From: Candidatus Doudnabacteria bacterium
GTDB lineage: Bacteria; Patescibacteriota; Doudnabacteria; UBA920
Reading direction: 5' to 3'
NCBI GenBank assembly: GCA_020850635.1
Contig: JADZEH010000029.1
Location: 1-53,974 of the forward strand
DNA: 53,974 nt
Positions within the stretch are counted from its first letter, which is position 1. Each line of letters opens with the position of its first letter. A model generated the notes under the pieces. It had not been told where the DNA came from and made no database searches. It worked only from the letters and a program-made list of their open reading frames with translations. The position numbers were made by a program, and so were the translations under genes. Shown in pieces: positions 7,500-14,953 of the stretch.

Positions 7500-8183
7500 A
7501 TGGGTCATAAAATTAATCCAACTTCATTCAGACTCAAGATTACAGAAACCTGGAAGTCTCGATGGTTTTCTAAAGCGAACTATGTAGAACAGCTTAAAGA
7601 AGACACTCAGATTCGCGGATATCTTGAAACTCATCTCAAGCGTGCTGGTCTAGCCCGCATTGATATTGAACGTTTGAACGACGGCACAATCACGGTTATC
7701 ATCCGTACTACCAAACCTGGTTTGATTATTGGTAAGGGTGGGGCTGGGATTGAAGAGCTCAAGAAAAAAATCAAGCAGAAGCTTGGTATCAAGAAAGAGC
7801 TTAAAGTTAACATCGAAGAGATTCGAGACGTTAACATGCACGCTCAGGTCATCGCTAACCAGATTGCTGAAAGCCTTGAAAAGCGTGTAGCCTTCCGCCG
7901 TTTGATGAAGCAGACCTTAGAACAAGTAATGCAAGCTGGGGCTAAAGGAATTAAGGTTGGAATCGGTGGCCGTTTGAACGGTGCTGAAATTGCCCGAACT
8001 GAACATTTGTCAGCGGGGAAGATTCCACTTCATACCATGCGTGCTAACATCGACTTCGCTCGAAGTACCGCGTTCACTACTTATGGTACAATCGGTATCA
8101 AAGTCTGGATCTACAAGGGCGATGTGTTCGAAAAGCAGCAAAGCAAAGAACCAGTAAAAGACGCTGCGCCGCAGCAAAGATAA
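7500..8183 (+). CDS. rpsC: 30S ribosomal protein S3
   Basis: S3 lines the mRNA entry channel. The N-terminal MGHKINPTSFRL, the type II KH motif GLIIGKGGAGIEELKKK (about residues 76-92) and the C-terminal GGRLNGAEIAR block are intact. The length of 227 residues is normal. The start has no SD. Confidence 0.98.
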   Translation: MGHKINPTSFRLKITETWKSRWFSKANYVEQLKEDTQIRGYLETHLKRAGLARIDIERLNDGTITVIIRTTKPGLIIGKGGAGIEELKKKIKQKLGIKKELKVNIEEIRDVNMHAQVIANQIAESLEKRVAFRRLMKQTLEQVMQAGAKGIKVGIGGRLNGAEIARTEHLSAGKIPLHTMRANIDFARSTAFTTYGTIGIKVWIYKGDVFEKQQSKEPVKDAAPQQR

Positions 8184-8203
8184 CTATTTAATAACGTACG
8201 AGT

Positions 8204-8617
8204 ATGTTAATTCCTAAGAAACTTAAACATCGCAAGCATCACCGCGGCGATAATACCGGAAAAGCCACTTCAGGCAATGATATTGCTTTTGGTAGCTTTG
8301 CTCTTAAAGCCATGGAAGGAAACTTCGTGACTGCCCGCCAGATTGAATCTGCGCGTCGCGCCATGACCCGTTCTATCCAACGTGGCGGTAAGATCTGGAT
8401 TCGCATTTTCCCTGACAAACCTATGACCGATCACGGTAACGAATCGGTAATGGGTGGTGGTAAGGGTGCGGTTGATCACTTTGTGGCGGTTGTGAAAAAA
8501 GGACGCATCTTGTTTGAGATGGATGGTGTCACTCACGAACAAGCCAAAGAGGCGATGCGACTTGCGAGCCACAAGCTCCCAGTCAAAACTAAGTTTTTAT
8601 CCAAAGAACACGTATAG
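8204..8617 (+). CDS. rplP: 50S ribosomal protein L16
   Basis: L16 shapes the A-site region of the 50S subunit. The opening [15 protein letters not shown] and the [13 protein letters not shown] and [17 protein letters not shown] motifs identify it. It has 137 residues, and the start is SD-less with a GTATG context. Confidence 0.98.
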   Translation: MLIPKKLKHRKHHRGDNTGKATSGNDIAFGSFALKAMEGNFVTARQIESARRAMTRSIQRGGKIWIRIFPDKPMTDHGNESVMGGGKGAVDHFVAVVKKGRILFEMDGVTHEQAKEAMRLASHKLPVKTKFLSKEHV

Positions 8618-8626
8618 ACTAACGTT

Positions 8627-8809
8627 ATGAAATTTCAGGAATTACTAAATAAATCAGAAGATCAGTTGCGCAAAGAGCTAGCAGTGCTCCGCGCTGAGGT
8701 CGAAAAGCTAACTGTGAAAGTTAGACTGGCTCAGACCAAGAATACCAATGAGCTCCCGGCCAAGCGCCGAGAAGTGGCCCGTATCTTAACCGCACTTCGA
8801 CAGAAGTAA
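8627..8809 (+). CDS. rpmC: 50S ribosomal protein L29
   Basis: L29 is a small two-helix protein near the tunnel exit. The LRKELAVLRAEVEKL pattern and the terminal NTNELPAKRREVARILTALRQK helix match the family. It has 60 residues and lies between rplP and rpsQ as usual. Confidence 0.94.
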   Translation: MKFQELLNKSEDQLRKELAVLRAEVEKLTVKVRLAQTKNTNELPAKRREVARILTALRQK

Positions 8810-8822
8810 TCGTATCCATTGT

Positions 8823-9086
8823 ATGACAAACACTCCTACACAAGAAAATATTGCAAAACGACAACAGCTTACTGGTGTTGTAGTTTCTGACAAGATGGAT
8901 AAGACCGTCGTGGTTAAAGTTGTGAGCAAAAAGCGTCACGAAAAATATCACAAAGCTTACACTGTTTCAAAGAAGTTCAAGGCCCACGATGGAGAGAACC
9001 AGTATCACACTGGGGACAAGGTCGTCATCGAAGCCATCGCCCCTATGAGTCGCGAAAAGAAGTTTCAAGTCATTAAAAAAGTTTAG
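8823..9086 (+). CDS. rpsQ: 30S ribosomal protein S17
   Basis: S17 is an OB-fold primary 16S-binding protein. GVVVSDKMDKTVVVKV and the HDGENQYHTGDKVVIEA block are characteristic. It has 87 residues. The 86-nt gap behind it, unusual in this compact operon, holds a strong stem-loop. Confidence 0.97.
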   Translation: MTNTPTQENIAKRQQLTGVVVSDKMDKTVVVKVVSKKRHEKYHKAYTVSKKFKAHDGENQYHTGDKVVIEAIAPMSREKKFQVIKKV

Positions 9087-9093
9087 CAGTATT

Positions 9094-9155
9094 TAGCTTC
9101 ATTAGCTTGCTTGTCCGGAACAAAGTTGGTCCAGAGAGGTAAGCTAGAGAAGCTA
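9094..9155 (+). promoter_or_regulatory. Long stem-loop between rpsQ and rplN
   Basis: TAGCTTC (9094-9100) pairs with GAAGCTA (9149-9155), and after one A-A mismatch TTAGCTT (9102-9108) pairs with AAGCTAG (9141-9147). The loop is about 32 nt. No T-run follows, so it is not a terminator. It could be an RNA-processing or stability element, or a protein-binding site inside the operon. Confidence 0.6.
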
Positions 9156-9172
9156 GCGCTAATGTCAAACGT

Positions 9173-9544
9173 ATGATTCAAGTTCGATCTTGGTTAAAAG
9201 TTGCAGATAACACCGGTGCCAAAATTGTTGGTGTCTTTAGTGTTAACGGAAAAAACGCTCGTCGTTTTGCTCGCATTGGCGATATCGTCTCATGCTCTGT
9301 TAAACAGTCCGCCCCTCATGGTCAGGTCAAGAAAGGCGATAAAGTTTACGCTGTTATCGTTCGTCTTCGTAAAGAAACTCGTCGCAAAGATGGGTCTTAC
9401 ATCCGCTTTGATGAAAACGCCGCTGTCTTGGTTAACAAAGAAAATGGTGAACCACGCGGAACCCGTATTTTTGGTCCAATCCCGCGCGAACTTCGCGATA
9501 AGGGTTTTAACAAGATTATCTCCCTTGCTCCCGAAGTTATCTAA
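9173..9544 (+). CDS. rplN: 50S ribosomal protein L14
   Basis: L14 contributes to the inter-subunit bridge region. [28 protein letters not shown] and [14 protein letters not shown] are diagnostic. The length of 123 residues is normal. No SD precedes the ATG, which again has an ACGTATG context. Confidence 0.99.
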   Translation: MIQVRSWLKVADNTGAKIVGVFSVNGKNARRFARIGDIVSCSVKQSAPHGQVKKGDKVYAVIVRLRKETRRKDGSYIRFDENAAVLVNKENGEPRGTRIFGPIPRELRDKGFNKIISLAPEVI

Positions 9545-9564
9545 CTCACTTTAAGATTACGATT

Positions 9565-9888
9565 ATGATGAAGAACAAGATGAAAATTAAGAAAGGCGAT
9601 ACCGTGAAAGTTATCAGCGGTAAAGACAAAGGTAAAACCGGATCGGTGATCCGTGTTATTCCTGAAGCTGGCCGTATCGTGGTTGAGAATGTCAACATTC
9701 GCACCAAGTTTGAAAAAGGCCGTACCCCACGTCAGCCTGGTCAGAAAATTTCTGCGCCAGCTCCACTCAACGTCTCGAAAGTGATGTTGATGGATTCAAA
9801 CTCCGGTAAACCAACTCGCGTTGGTTACACTTTCTTAGAGAATGGCACAAAGCAGCGCATTGGTAAATCTAGCGGTAAAGCAGTTTAA
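9565..9888 (+). CDS. rplX: 50S ribosomal protein L24
   Basis: L24 is an assembly-initiation protein with a KOW domain. KIKKGDTVKVISGKDKGKTGSV is the KOW motif. It has 107 residues. The first in-frame ATG is annotated, although the third Met, at residue 6, would fit the family start equally well. Confidence 0.97.
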   Translation: MMKNKMKIKKGDTVKVISGKDKGKTGSVIRVIPEAGRIVVENVNIRTKFEKGRTPRQPGQKISAPAPLNVSKVMLMDSNSGKPTRVGYTFLENGTKQRIGKSSGKAV

Positions 9889-9897
9889 TCTACATAT

Positions 9898-10449
9898 ATG
9901 GAACGATTACGAGAACAATATAATAAAGAATTTGCGCCGAAGCTTGCTGAGGAATTCAAGTACAAGAACGTCATGGAAGTCCCTCGCATCACCAAAGTTG
10001 TACTTAACGTTGGTGTCGGAAAGCTTTCAAAGGATAGCAAGTTCACTGATTTGGTTATCAAAGATTTGACCCAAATCGCTGGACAAGCGCCAGTGAAGAC
10101 GATCGCTCGCAAATCCATCGCTGGTTTTAAACTTCGCGAAGGACAAGTGGTTGGTGTTGTCGCTACCTTACGTGGTGAACGCATGTACGCTTTCCTCGAT
10201 AAGCTCATCAATGTTGCTTTACCTCGAGTTAAAGATTTCCGCGGTATTTCTGATAAAGGTTTTGATGGTCGCGGTAACTTCCATATCGGTTTGCGTGAAC
10301 ATGTGGTTTTCCCAGAAATTTCCAACGAAGCTCTTGAACACACGTTCGGTATGGAAATCTCCATTGTCACCAACGCTGGTAAGGATGAACCCGCATACCG
10401 TTTACTCAAGTTAATGAATTTCCCATTTAGATCAGAAGATAAAGAATAA
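9898..10449 (+). CDS. rplE: 50S ribosomal protein L5
   Basis: L5 binds 5S rRNA in the central protuberance. NVMEVPRITKVVLNVGVG, KSIAGFKLREGQ and the DFRGISDKGFDGRGN region are typical. The length of 183 residues is normal. It ends 3 nt before rpsN. Confidence 0.98.
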   Translation: MERLREQYNKEFAPKLAEEFKYKNVMEVPRITKVVLNVGVGKLSKDSKFTDLVIKDLTQIAGQAPVKTIARKSIAGFKLREGQVVGVVATLRGERMYAFLDKLINVALPRVKDFRGISDKGFDGRGNFHIGLREHVVFPEISNEALEHTFGMEISIVTNAGKDEPAYRLLKLMNFPFRSEDKE

Positions 10450-10452
10450 CCT

Positions 10453-10647
10453 ATGGCTAAAAAGTCTCTCATTGCAAAAGCAGATCGCAGTTTGATAAAA
10501 CCGAAGTACTCTTCGCGAGTGATTCGGCGCTGTTGGAAGTGTGGTCGTAAGGCCGGCTTCATGCGCAAGTTCCAGCTTTGCAGAATTTGCTTTAGAGAAC
10601 TGGCTAGCCGTGGTGAGATTCCTGGTGTTAGCAAAGCCTCATGGTAA
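10453..10647 (+). CDS. rpsN: 30S ribosomal protein S14, zinc-binding type
   Basis: This is the short zinc-ribbon form of S14. CWKC and CRIC supply four cysteine ligands, with the [10 protein letters not shown] core between them. It has 64 residues, against about 60 for the zinc form and about 100 for the zinc-free form. The 84-nt gap to rpsH shows only weak inverted repeats. Confidence 0.97.
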   Translation: MAKKSLIAKADRSLIKPKYSSRVIRRCWKCGRKAGFMRKFQLCRICFRELASRGEIPGVSKASW

Positions 10648-10731
10648 CTTTAATCACTTTCATTTTTTCAAGAACCTCTACAGATAACATTTCCAAGTCC
10701 TTAAAACAGGAAACTAGAAATCCACAATCCT

Positions 10732-11124
10732 ATGTATACTGACCCAATCTCAGACATGTTAACCAGAATCCGCAACGCAATTCGAGTCCACAAGACCGAG
10801 TTAGTGATGCCTTACTCCAAGTTCAAGCACAGCCTTGCGACTGTTTTGTTGCAAGAAGGTTTTGTCAGTGGAGTTAACGAGTTACCCGGTCGCATGAAAA
10901 TGCTCCAGGTTAACTTGAAGTACGGTCAGAATGGTGGCTCAGTTATCACAGATTTGAAGCGTGTTAGTAGCCCTGGTCAGCGCATCTATATGCCAGCGAC
11001 CAAGATTCCTCGCACTAATGGTGGTTTCGGGATTACTGTTGTCTCAACTTCAAAAGGTTTGCTCACAGATAAACAGGCGCGCAAGCAGAAGATGGGTGGG
11101 GAAGTCATCTGTCAGATTTGGTAA
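10732..11124 (+). CDS. rpsH: 30S ribosomal protein S8
   Basis: S8 is a primary 16S-binding protein and, in E. coli, the repressor of the spc operon. It opens with DPISDMLTRIRNA and ends with the conserved TDKQARKQKMGGEVICQIW. It has 130 residues and a start without SD. Confidence 0.98.
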   Translation: MYTDPISDMLTRIRNAIRVHKTELVMPYSKFKHSLATVLLQEGFVSGVNELPGRMKMLQVNLKYGQNGGSVITDLKRVSSPGQRIYMPATKIPRTNGGFGITVVSTSKGLLTDKQARKQKMGGEVICQIW

Positions 11125-11177
11125 ATTATTAAGACCTCGTAAGCCTCAGGCTGCAGAAGTCATCAGAAACTATATAT

Positions 11178-11759
11178 ATGTCACGAGTCGGAAAAAAACC
11201 AGTGGTTCTCGAAAAAGGCGTATCAGCCAAGCTTGATACAGGCGTCTTAACCGTGACTGGTCCTAAAGGAAACCTAAGCATTACGCTTCATCCTAAAGTT
11301 AGCGTCGCTGTTACAGAAAGCGAAGTTACCGTTGATGTCGCTCGCAAAGAAGACAAGCGCGAAAAAGCGTTATGGGGTTTAACTCGTTCTTTAATTCAGA
11401 ATATGGCAGACGGTGTGACTAAAGGTTTCTCCAAAGATTTAGATATTGTCGGGGTTGGTTTTAAAGCTGAAGTCAAAGGTCAAACTTTGGTCTTGAACCT
11501 TGGTTTTTCTCACCCTATTAATTTTGAAATTCCCCAGGGTATTGAAGTAAAAGTTGAAAAGAACCCTGCTAAAGCTACAATTCCTCAGTACCAAACTTCC
11601 GTTAACATTGCTGGGATTGATAAGCATATGGTTGGTCAGGTCGCAGCCAACATCCGTGAGCTTAAGAAGCCGGAACCATATAAAGGAAAAGGCATTAAGT
11701 ACAGCGATGAAACTATCTTGCGTAAAGCAGGTAAAGTCGTGAAGGCTGTTGGTAAGTAA
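11178..11759 (+). CDS. rplF: 50S ribosomal protein L6
   Basis: L6 lies near the GTPase-associated centre. MSRVGKKPV, the GVGFKAEVKGQ block and the C-terminal KKPEPYKGKGIKY signature are intact. It has 193 residues, slightly longer than the usual 177-180 because of the tail. Confidence 0.98.
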   Translation: MSRVGKKPVVLEKGVSAKLDTGVLTVTGPKGNLSITLHPKVSVAVTESEVTVDVARKEDKREKALWGLTRSLIQNMADGVTKGFSKDLDIVGVGFKAEVKGQTLVLNLGFSHPINFEIPQGIEVKVEKNPAKATIPQYQTSVNIAGIDKHMVGQVAANIRELKKPEPYKGKGIKYSDETILRKAGKVVKAVGK

Positions 11760-11776
11760 TTGCCTAATATAAACCT

Positions 11777-12133
11777 ATGACACATTTAAAGAAGACTAAA
11801 CGAATCAAGAGAAATATCCGCCACAACCGTGTGCGTAGTGTTGTTAATGGTACCGCAAGTCGTCCACGTTTGTCTGTATTTCGCTCTGCCCAACACCTTT
11901 ATGCTCAGTTAATTGATGATCAGACTGGTACCACTTTAGCCTCAGCCTCAACCCTAGAAGTGAAGAGCAAAGGTAAAAAAACCGATAAGAGTACTGAAGT
12001 TGGGACTGCTCTTGCTGAAAAAGCTAAGGCTAAGAAGATTACTCAAGTTGTGTTTGATCGCGGAGGCTATCGTTATCACGGTCGCGTCAAGGCTCTAGCA
12101 GAAGCTGCTCGTGCTGGCGGACTAGAATTTTAA
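11777..12133 (+). CDS. rplR: 50S ribosomal protein L18
   Basis: L18 binds 5S rRNA together with L5. [37 protein letters not shown] and the terminal GGLEF are diagnostic. It has 118 residues. Confidence 0.98.
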   Translation: MTHLKKTKRIKRNIRHNRVRSVVNGTASRPRLSVFRSAQHLYAQLIDDQTGTTLASASTLEVKSKGKKTDKSTEVGTALAEKAKAKKITQVVFDRGGYRYHGRVKALAEAARAGGLEF

Positions 12134-12152
12134 TTAATCGTTAAGTTATATT

Positions 12153-12659
12153 ATGGCTATGGAACGAAGACCACGAAAATCTAATAACCGAGATGAGCAA
12201 GGTGCTCGCGAATTCGAACAGAAAGTTGTAGAAGTCTCGCGTGTTACCCGTGTTGTTGCTGGCGGTAAGCGCATGCGTTTTCGCGCCTTAGTCGTTATCG
12301 GTGATAAGAAGGGTCGTATTGGTATGGGTTTGAAAAAAGGACTTGATGTTCAGGAGAGCGTGAACAAAGCCGTAAACCAAGCCAAGAAGAACATGATTAC
12401 CGTACCGATTGTTAACGAAACTATCCCTCACGAAGTGACCATGAAGTACAAAGCCAGCAAGCTGATTATGAAGCCGGCTCGAAGTGGTACTGGTGTTATC
12501 GCTGGCGGAGCTGTTCGTAGCGTTATGGAACTCGCTGGTGTGAAAAATATTATCAGCAAGATGATTGGTAGTTCCAACAAAGTTAACAACATCAAAGCGG
12601 TGTTTAAAGCTTTTGAAACTATGAAGAGCAAGGAAGATCTAGAATCTCTTCGCAAGTAA
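12153..12659 (+). CDS. rpsE: 30S ribosomal protein S5
   Basis: S5 affects decoding accuracy and mRNA unwinding. The N-terminal domain has RVTRVVAGGKRMRFRALVV, followed by the VPIVNETIPHEV region; the GTGVIAGGAVRSVMELAGV loop follows. It has 168 residues. rplO begins 19 nt later with no rpmD (L30) between them, the arrangement known from CPR. Confidence 0.98.
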   Translation: MAMERRPRKSNNRDEQGAREFEQKVVEVSRVTRVVAGGKRMRFRALVVIGDKKGRIGMGLKKGLDVQESVNKAVNQAKKNMITVPIVNETIPHEVTMKYKASKLIMKPARSGTGVIAGGAVRSVMELAGVKNIISKMIGSSNKVNNIKAVFKAFETMKSKEDLESLRK

Positions 12660-12677
12660 TTTCCTCACGGAGCTATT

Positions 12678-13124
12678 ATGATTACATTACACGATTTAAG
12701 AAAGCATCCCAAGTCTACCAAGCGCCGCAAAGTTGTCGGTCGTGGTTTAGGTAGTGGTCACGGTACATATTCGACCCGTGGTGGAAAAGGGCAGACTGCT
12801 CGTAGCGGTCATTCCAAAATGCCTATTGGTTTTGAAGGTGGTCGTCAACCACTTATTCGCCAAGTGCCAAAGAGCCGTGGTTTTTCCAGTTTAACCGCCA
12901 AGTCTATTAGTGTGTCTGTTTCAGAATTGAACGCCTTTTCTGATGGTGACGTTATCAACGTTCAGGCTTTGGTTAAAAAGGGGATTATCTCCGCGGCTAA
13001 TAAAGGTAAGCAACCTACCGTAAAACTTCTAAAGGGTAACTTAAAGCGTAAGCTTGAAGTTCGTGTTCCAGTTTCTAAGGTTGCTAAGGACCAGATTGAA
13101 AAAGCTGGTGGCTCTGTTAAGTAG
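12678..13124 (+). CDS. rplO: 50S ribosomal protein L15
   Basis: L15 is a late-assembly 50S protein. KVVGRGLGSGHGTYSTRGGKGQ and GFEGGRQPLIRQVPKSRGF match the family. It has 148 residues. It is one of very few genes in this operon with an SD-like sequence, CGGAG about 8 nt before the ATG. Confidence 0.98.
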   Translation: MITLHDLRKHPKSTKRRKVVGRGLGSGHGTYSTRGGKGQTARSGHSKMPIGFEGGRQPLIRQVPKSRGFSSLTAKSISVSVSELNAFSDGDVINVQALVKKGIISAANKGKQPTVKLLKGNLKRKLEVRVPVSKVAKDQIEKAGGSVK

Positions 13125-13153
13125 AACTAATTTCTGTTAGACTAATACAAAAC

Positions 13154-14437
13154 ATGAACCAATTCTCCCTCATTTGGAAGACTAAAGATCTTCGTAATAA
13201 AATTTTCATCGTTCTTGGGTTATTGCTCATAACACGTGTTTTGGCTTTTGTCCCAGTTCCAGGTGTTGATGCTTCAGCTTTGAAGTCGTTCTTTGAACAA
13301 AGCCAATTTTTGAATTTGTTGAATATTTTCTCAGGTGGTGGTTTGACTAACTTCTCAATTGCCATGCTTGGTGTAGGGCCGTACATTACGGCTTCGATTA
13401 TCATGCAGTTGTTAACGATTATCGTCCCATCTTTGAGAGATTTACAGAAAGAGAGTGGGGAAGCTGGGCGTGAGAAGATTAACCAATACACTCGTTATCT
13501 AACTATTTTCTTGGCTCCAATCCAGGCTTTTGGCACAATTCGTGTATTGCAGAGCCAGGGTGGTGGTGATATTCTTGCTGCCTTTACTCCGTTCCAATGG
13601 TTTTTAACTCTATTGGCTGTGACCGCTGGAACTATGTTTGTGATGTGGATCGGTGAAATTATCACCGAATACGGCATTGGTAATGGTTTGTCCATGATCA
13701 TTTTTGCTGGTATTGTGGCTCAATTGCCATCGAGCTTGAACTCTTTTGTTCAGTTATACGATCCAAGCAAGCTTCCTATGGTTATTGGTTTTGCTGCCGT
13801 GGCTATAATTGTTGTGGCTGCTGTGGTCTTGGTTTCGGAAGCTCAGCGCAATGTTCCTGTCTCATATGCTAAGCGGCAAAGAGGTGAAAAGTTGTATGGT
13901 GGGGTAAATACTCATTTGCCTTTGCGTTTGAACCAGGCTGGAGTTATTCCGATTATCTTTGCTATTTCAATCATGTTGTTCCCAGCATTGATTGCTCAAT
14001 TCTTTGTAAACGCCAAAACTCCACTTGTAGCGGAGTATGCTAACAAGATCATTACTATATTCAATGGCTCACAAGGTTGGACTTACGGTATTTCATACTT
14101 CCTATTAGTTGTGGTCTTTACATATTTCTATACCGCCGTGGTATTCAATCCTGATGAAGTTGCAGAGAACGTACAACGTAACGGTGGTTTCGTCCCAGGG
14201 TTACGCCCAGGTAAGCAGACCGCGGATTACTTGTACAAAGTTTTGAATCGTATTACTTTACCAGGTTCTGTGTTCCTTGGAGCGATTGCAGTTTTACCTC
14301 TAGTTTTACAAAACTTAACTGGGACTCAAGCGTTAACGCTTGGTGGTACTGGGTTACTCATCGTTGTCTCGGTGGTTATTGAAACGATCAAACAGGTTGA
14401 AGCGCAGATGACCATGCACGACTACGACACTTATTAA
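13154..14437 (+). CDS. secY: Preprotein translocase subunit SecY
   Basis: SecY is the channel of the Sec translocon. The protein has 427 residues with ten predictable membrane segments, the conserved GVGPYITASIIMQL segment near residue 75, and the cytoplasmic loop with PVSYAKRQRG near residue 240. It ends the ribosomal operon. The usual followers adk, map, infA, rpmJ, rpsM, rpsK, rpsD, rpoA and rplQ are not here; a terminator follows directly. Confidence 0.98.
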   Translation: MNQFSLIWKTKDLRNKIFIVLGLLLITRVLAFVPVPGVDASALKSFFEQSQFLNLLNIFSGGGLTNFSIAMLGVGPYITASIIMQLLTIIVPSLRDLQKESGEAGREKINQYTRYLTIFLAPIQAFGTIRVLQSQGGGDILAAFTPFQWFLTLLAVTAGTMFVMWIGEIITEYGIGNGLSMIIFAGIVAQLPSSLNSFVQLYDPSKLPMVIGFAAVAIIVVAAVVLVSEAQRNVPVSYAKRQRGEKLYGGVNTHLPLRLNQAGVIPIIFAISIMLFPALIAQFFVNAKTPLVAEYANKIITIFNGSQGWTYGISYFLLVVVFTYFYTAVVFNPDEVAENVQRNGGFVPGLRPGKQTADYLYKVLNRITLPGSVFLGAIAVLPLVLQNLTGTQALTLGGTGLLIVVSVVIETIKQVEAQMTMHDYDTY

Positions 14438-14447
14438 AACATATTAT

Positions 14448-14476
14448 AAACCGTCCCTTCTTGGGGCGGTTTTTGT
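14448..14476 (+). terminator. Terminator of the ribosomal protein-secY operon
   Basis: AAACCG-T-CCC pairs with GGG-G-CGGTTT around a short loop, followed by TTTTGTTT. Confidence 0.88.
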
Positions 14477-14535
14477 TTATCATCTTTATTGACCTCAGGC
14501 GGAAAATTCGTTATACTTAAGTTTAATATTTTATG

Positions 14536-14550
14536 TGATATACTATAGTT
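14536..14550 (+). promoter_or_regulatory. Extended -10 promoter, predicted leaderless start
   Basis: TGA-TATACT (14536-14544) ends 6 nt before the ATG at 14551. Transcription should therefore begin at or within a base or so of the start codon. No -35 consensus is visible. The 13-nt context GTGATATACTATA recurs at 37124-37136. Confidence 0.68.
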
Positions 14551-14922
14551 ATGACAGGAACAGAACCAAATATTGAAAAAGATATAAATCGTGGTGAGGT
14601 TGGCCATTCTGAAGTTTTCGAAGCAGGTAAAATCGTTGCTGCAGAAACTCTTTCAACTGATCATTTAGAAGATCGAATTACTCCAGATTCAATTCGAGAG
14701 CGTATAGCGAGTTCCGGTGAAGTCGCCACAGATAAGGTTTTACCTGAAATCACGGAGAAGTCGCTGGCTGGGGATGAAGCAGTGAGCTTGTTAACCCCAC
14801 AACAGAAGCTTGAAGATTTTATTGATAAAGGTTTGAGAGCTAAAGGATTCGAAGCTTTTGATATAAACGATGGAGTTAATGCCGCGGTTGAAGAGGAAAA
14901 AAATAGTCAAATCCAGAAATGA
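14551..14922 (+). CDS. Acidic protein of unknown function, 123 residues
   Basis: I do not recognise this protein. It is strongly acidic and probably disordered in its first 90 residues. A short predicted helix follows (LTPQQKLEDFIDKGLRAKGF, about residues 81-100). It has no signal peptide, membrane segment or cysteine. It has AT-rich codons like its neighbours and a predicted leaderless start. Thirty-one bases separate it from the TraG-like ATPase, so the two are probably co-transcribed and may work together. Confidence 0.75.
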   Translation: MTGTEPNIEKDINRGEVGHSEVFEAGKIVAAETLSTDHLEDRITPDSIRERIASSGEVATDKVLPEITEKSLAGDEAVSLLTPQQKLEDFIDKGLRAKGFEAFDINDGVNAAVEEEKNSQIQK

Positions 14923-14953
14923 GTTAGGGTGTAGACACTGAAACCAAAACAAA

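Noticed and set aside
9885-10634. A 249-codon minus-strand frame over rplE and rpsN
   Set aside because: Both plus-strand genes are certain; the antisense product is Ser/Arg/Leu-rich shadow sequence.
12660-12677. rpmD (L30) searched for between rpsE and rplO
   Set aside because: Only 18 bases separate the genes; its absence is a known CPR trait and not new.
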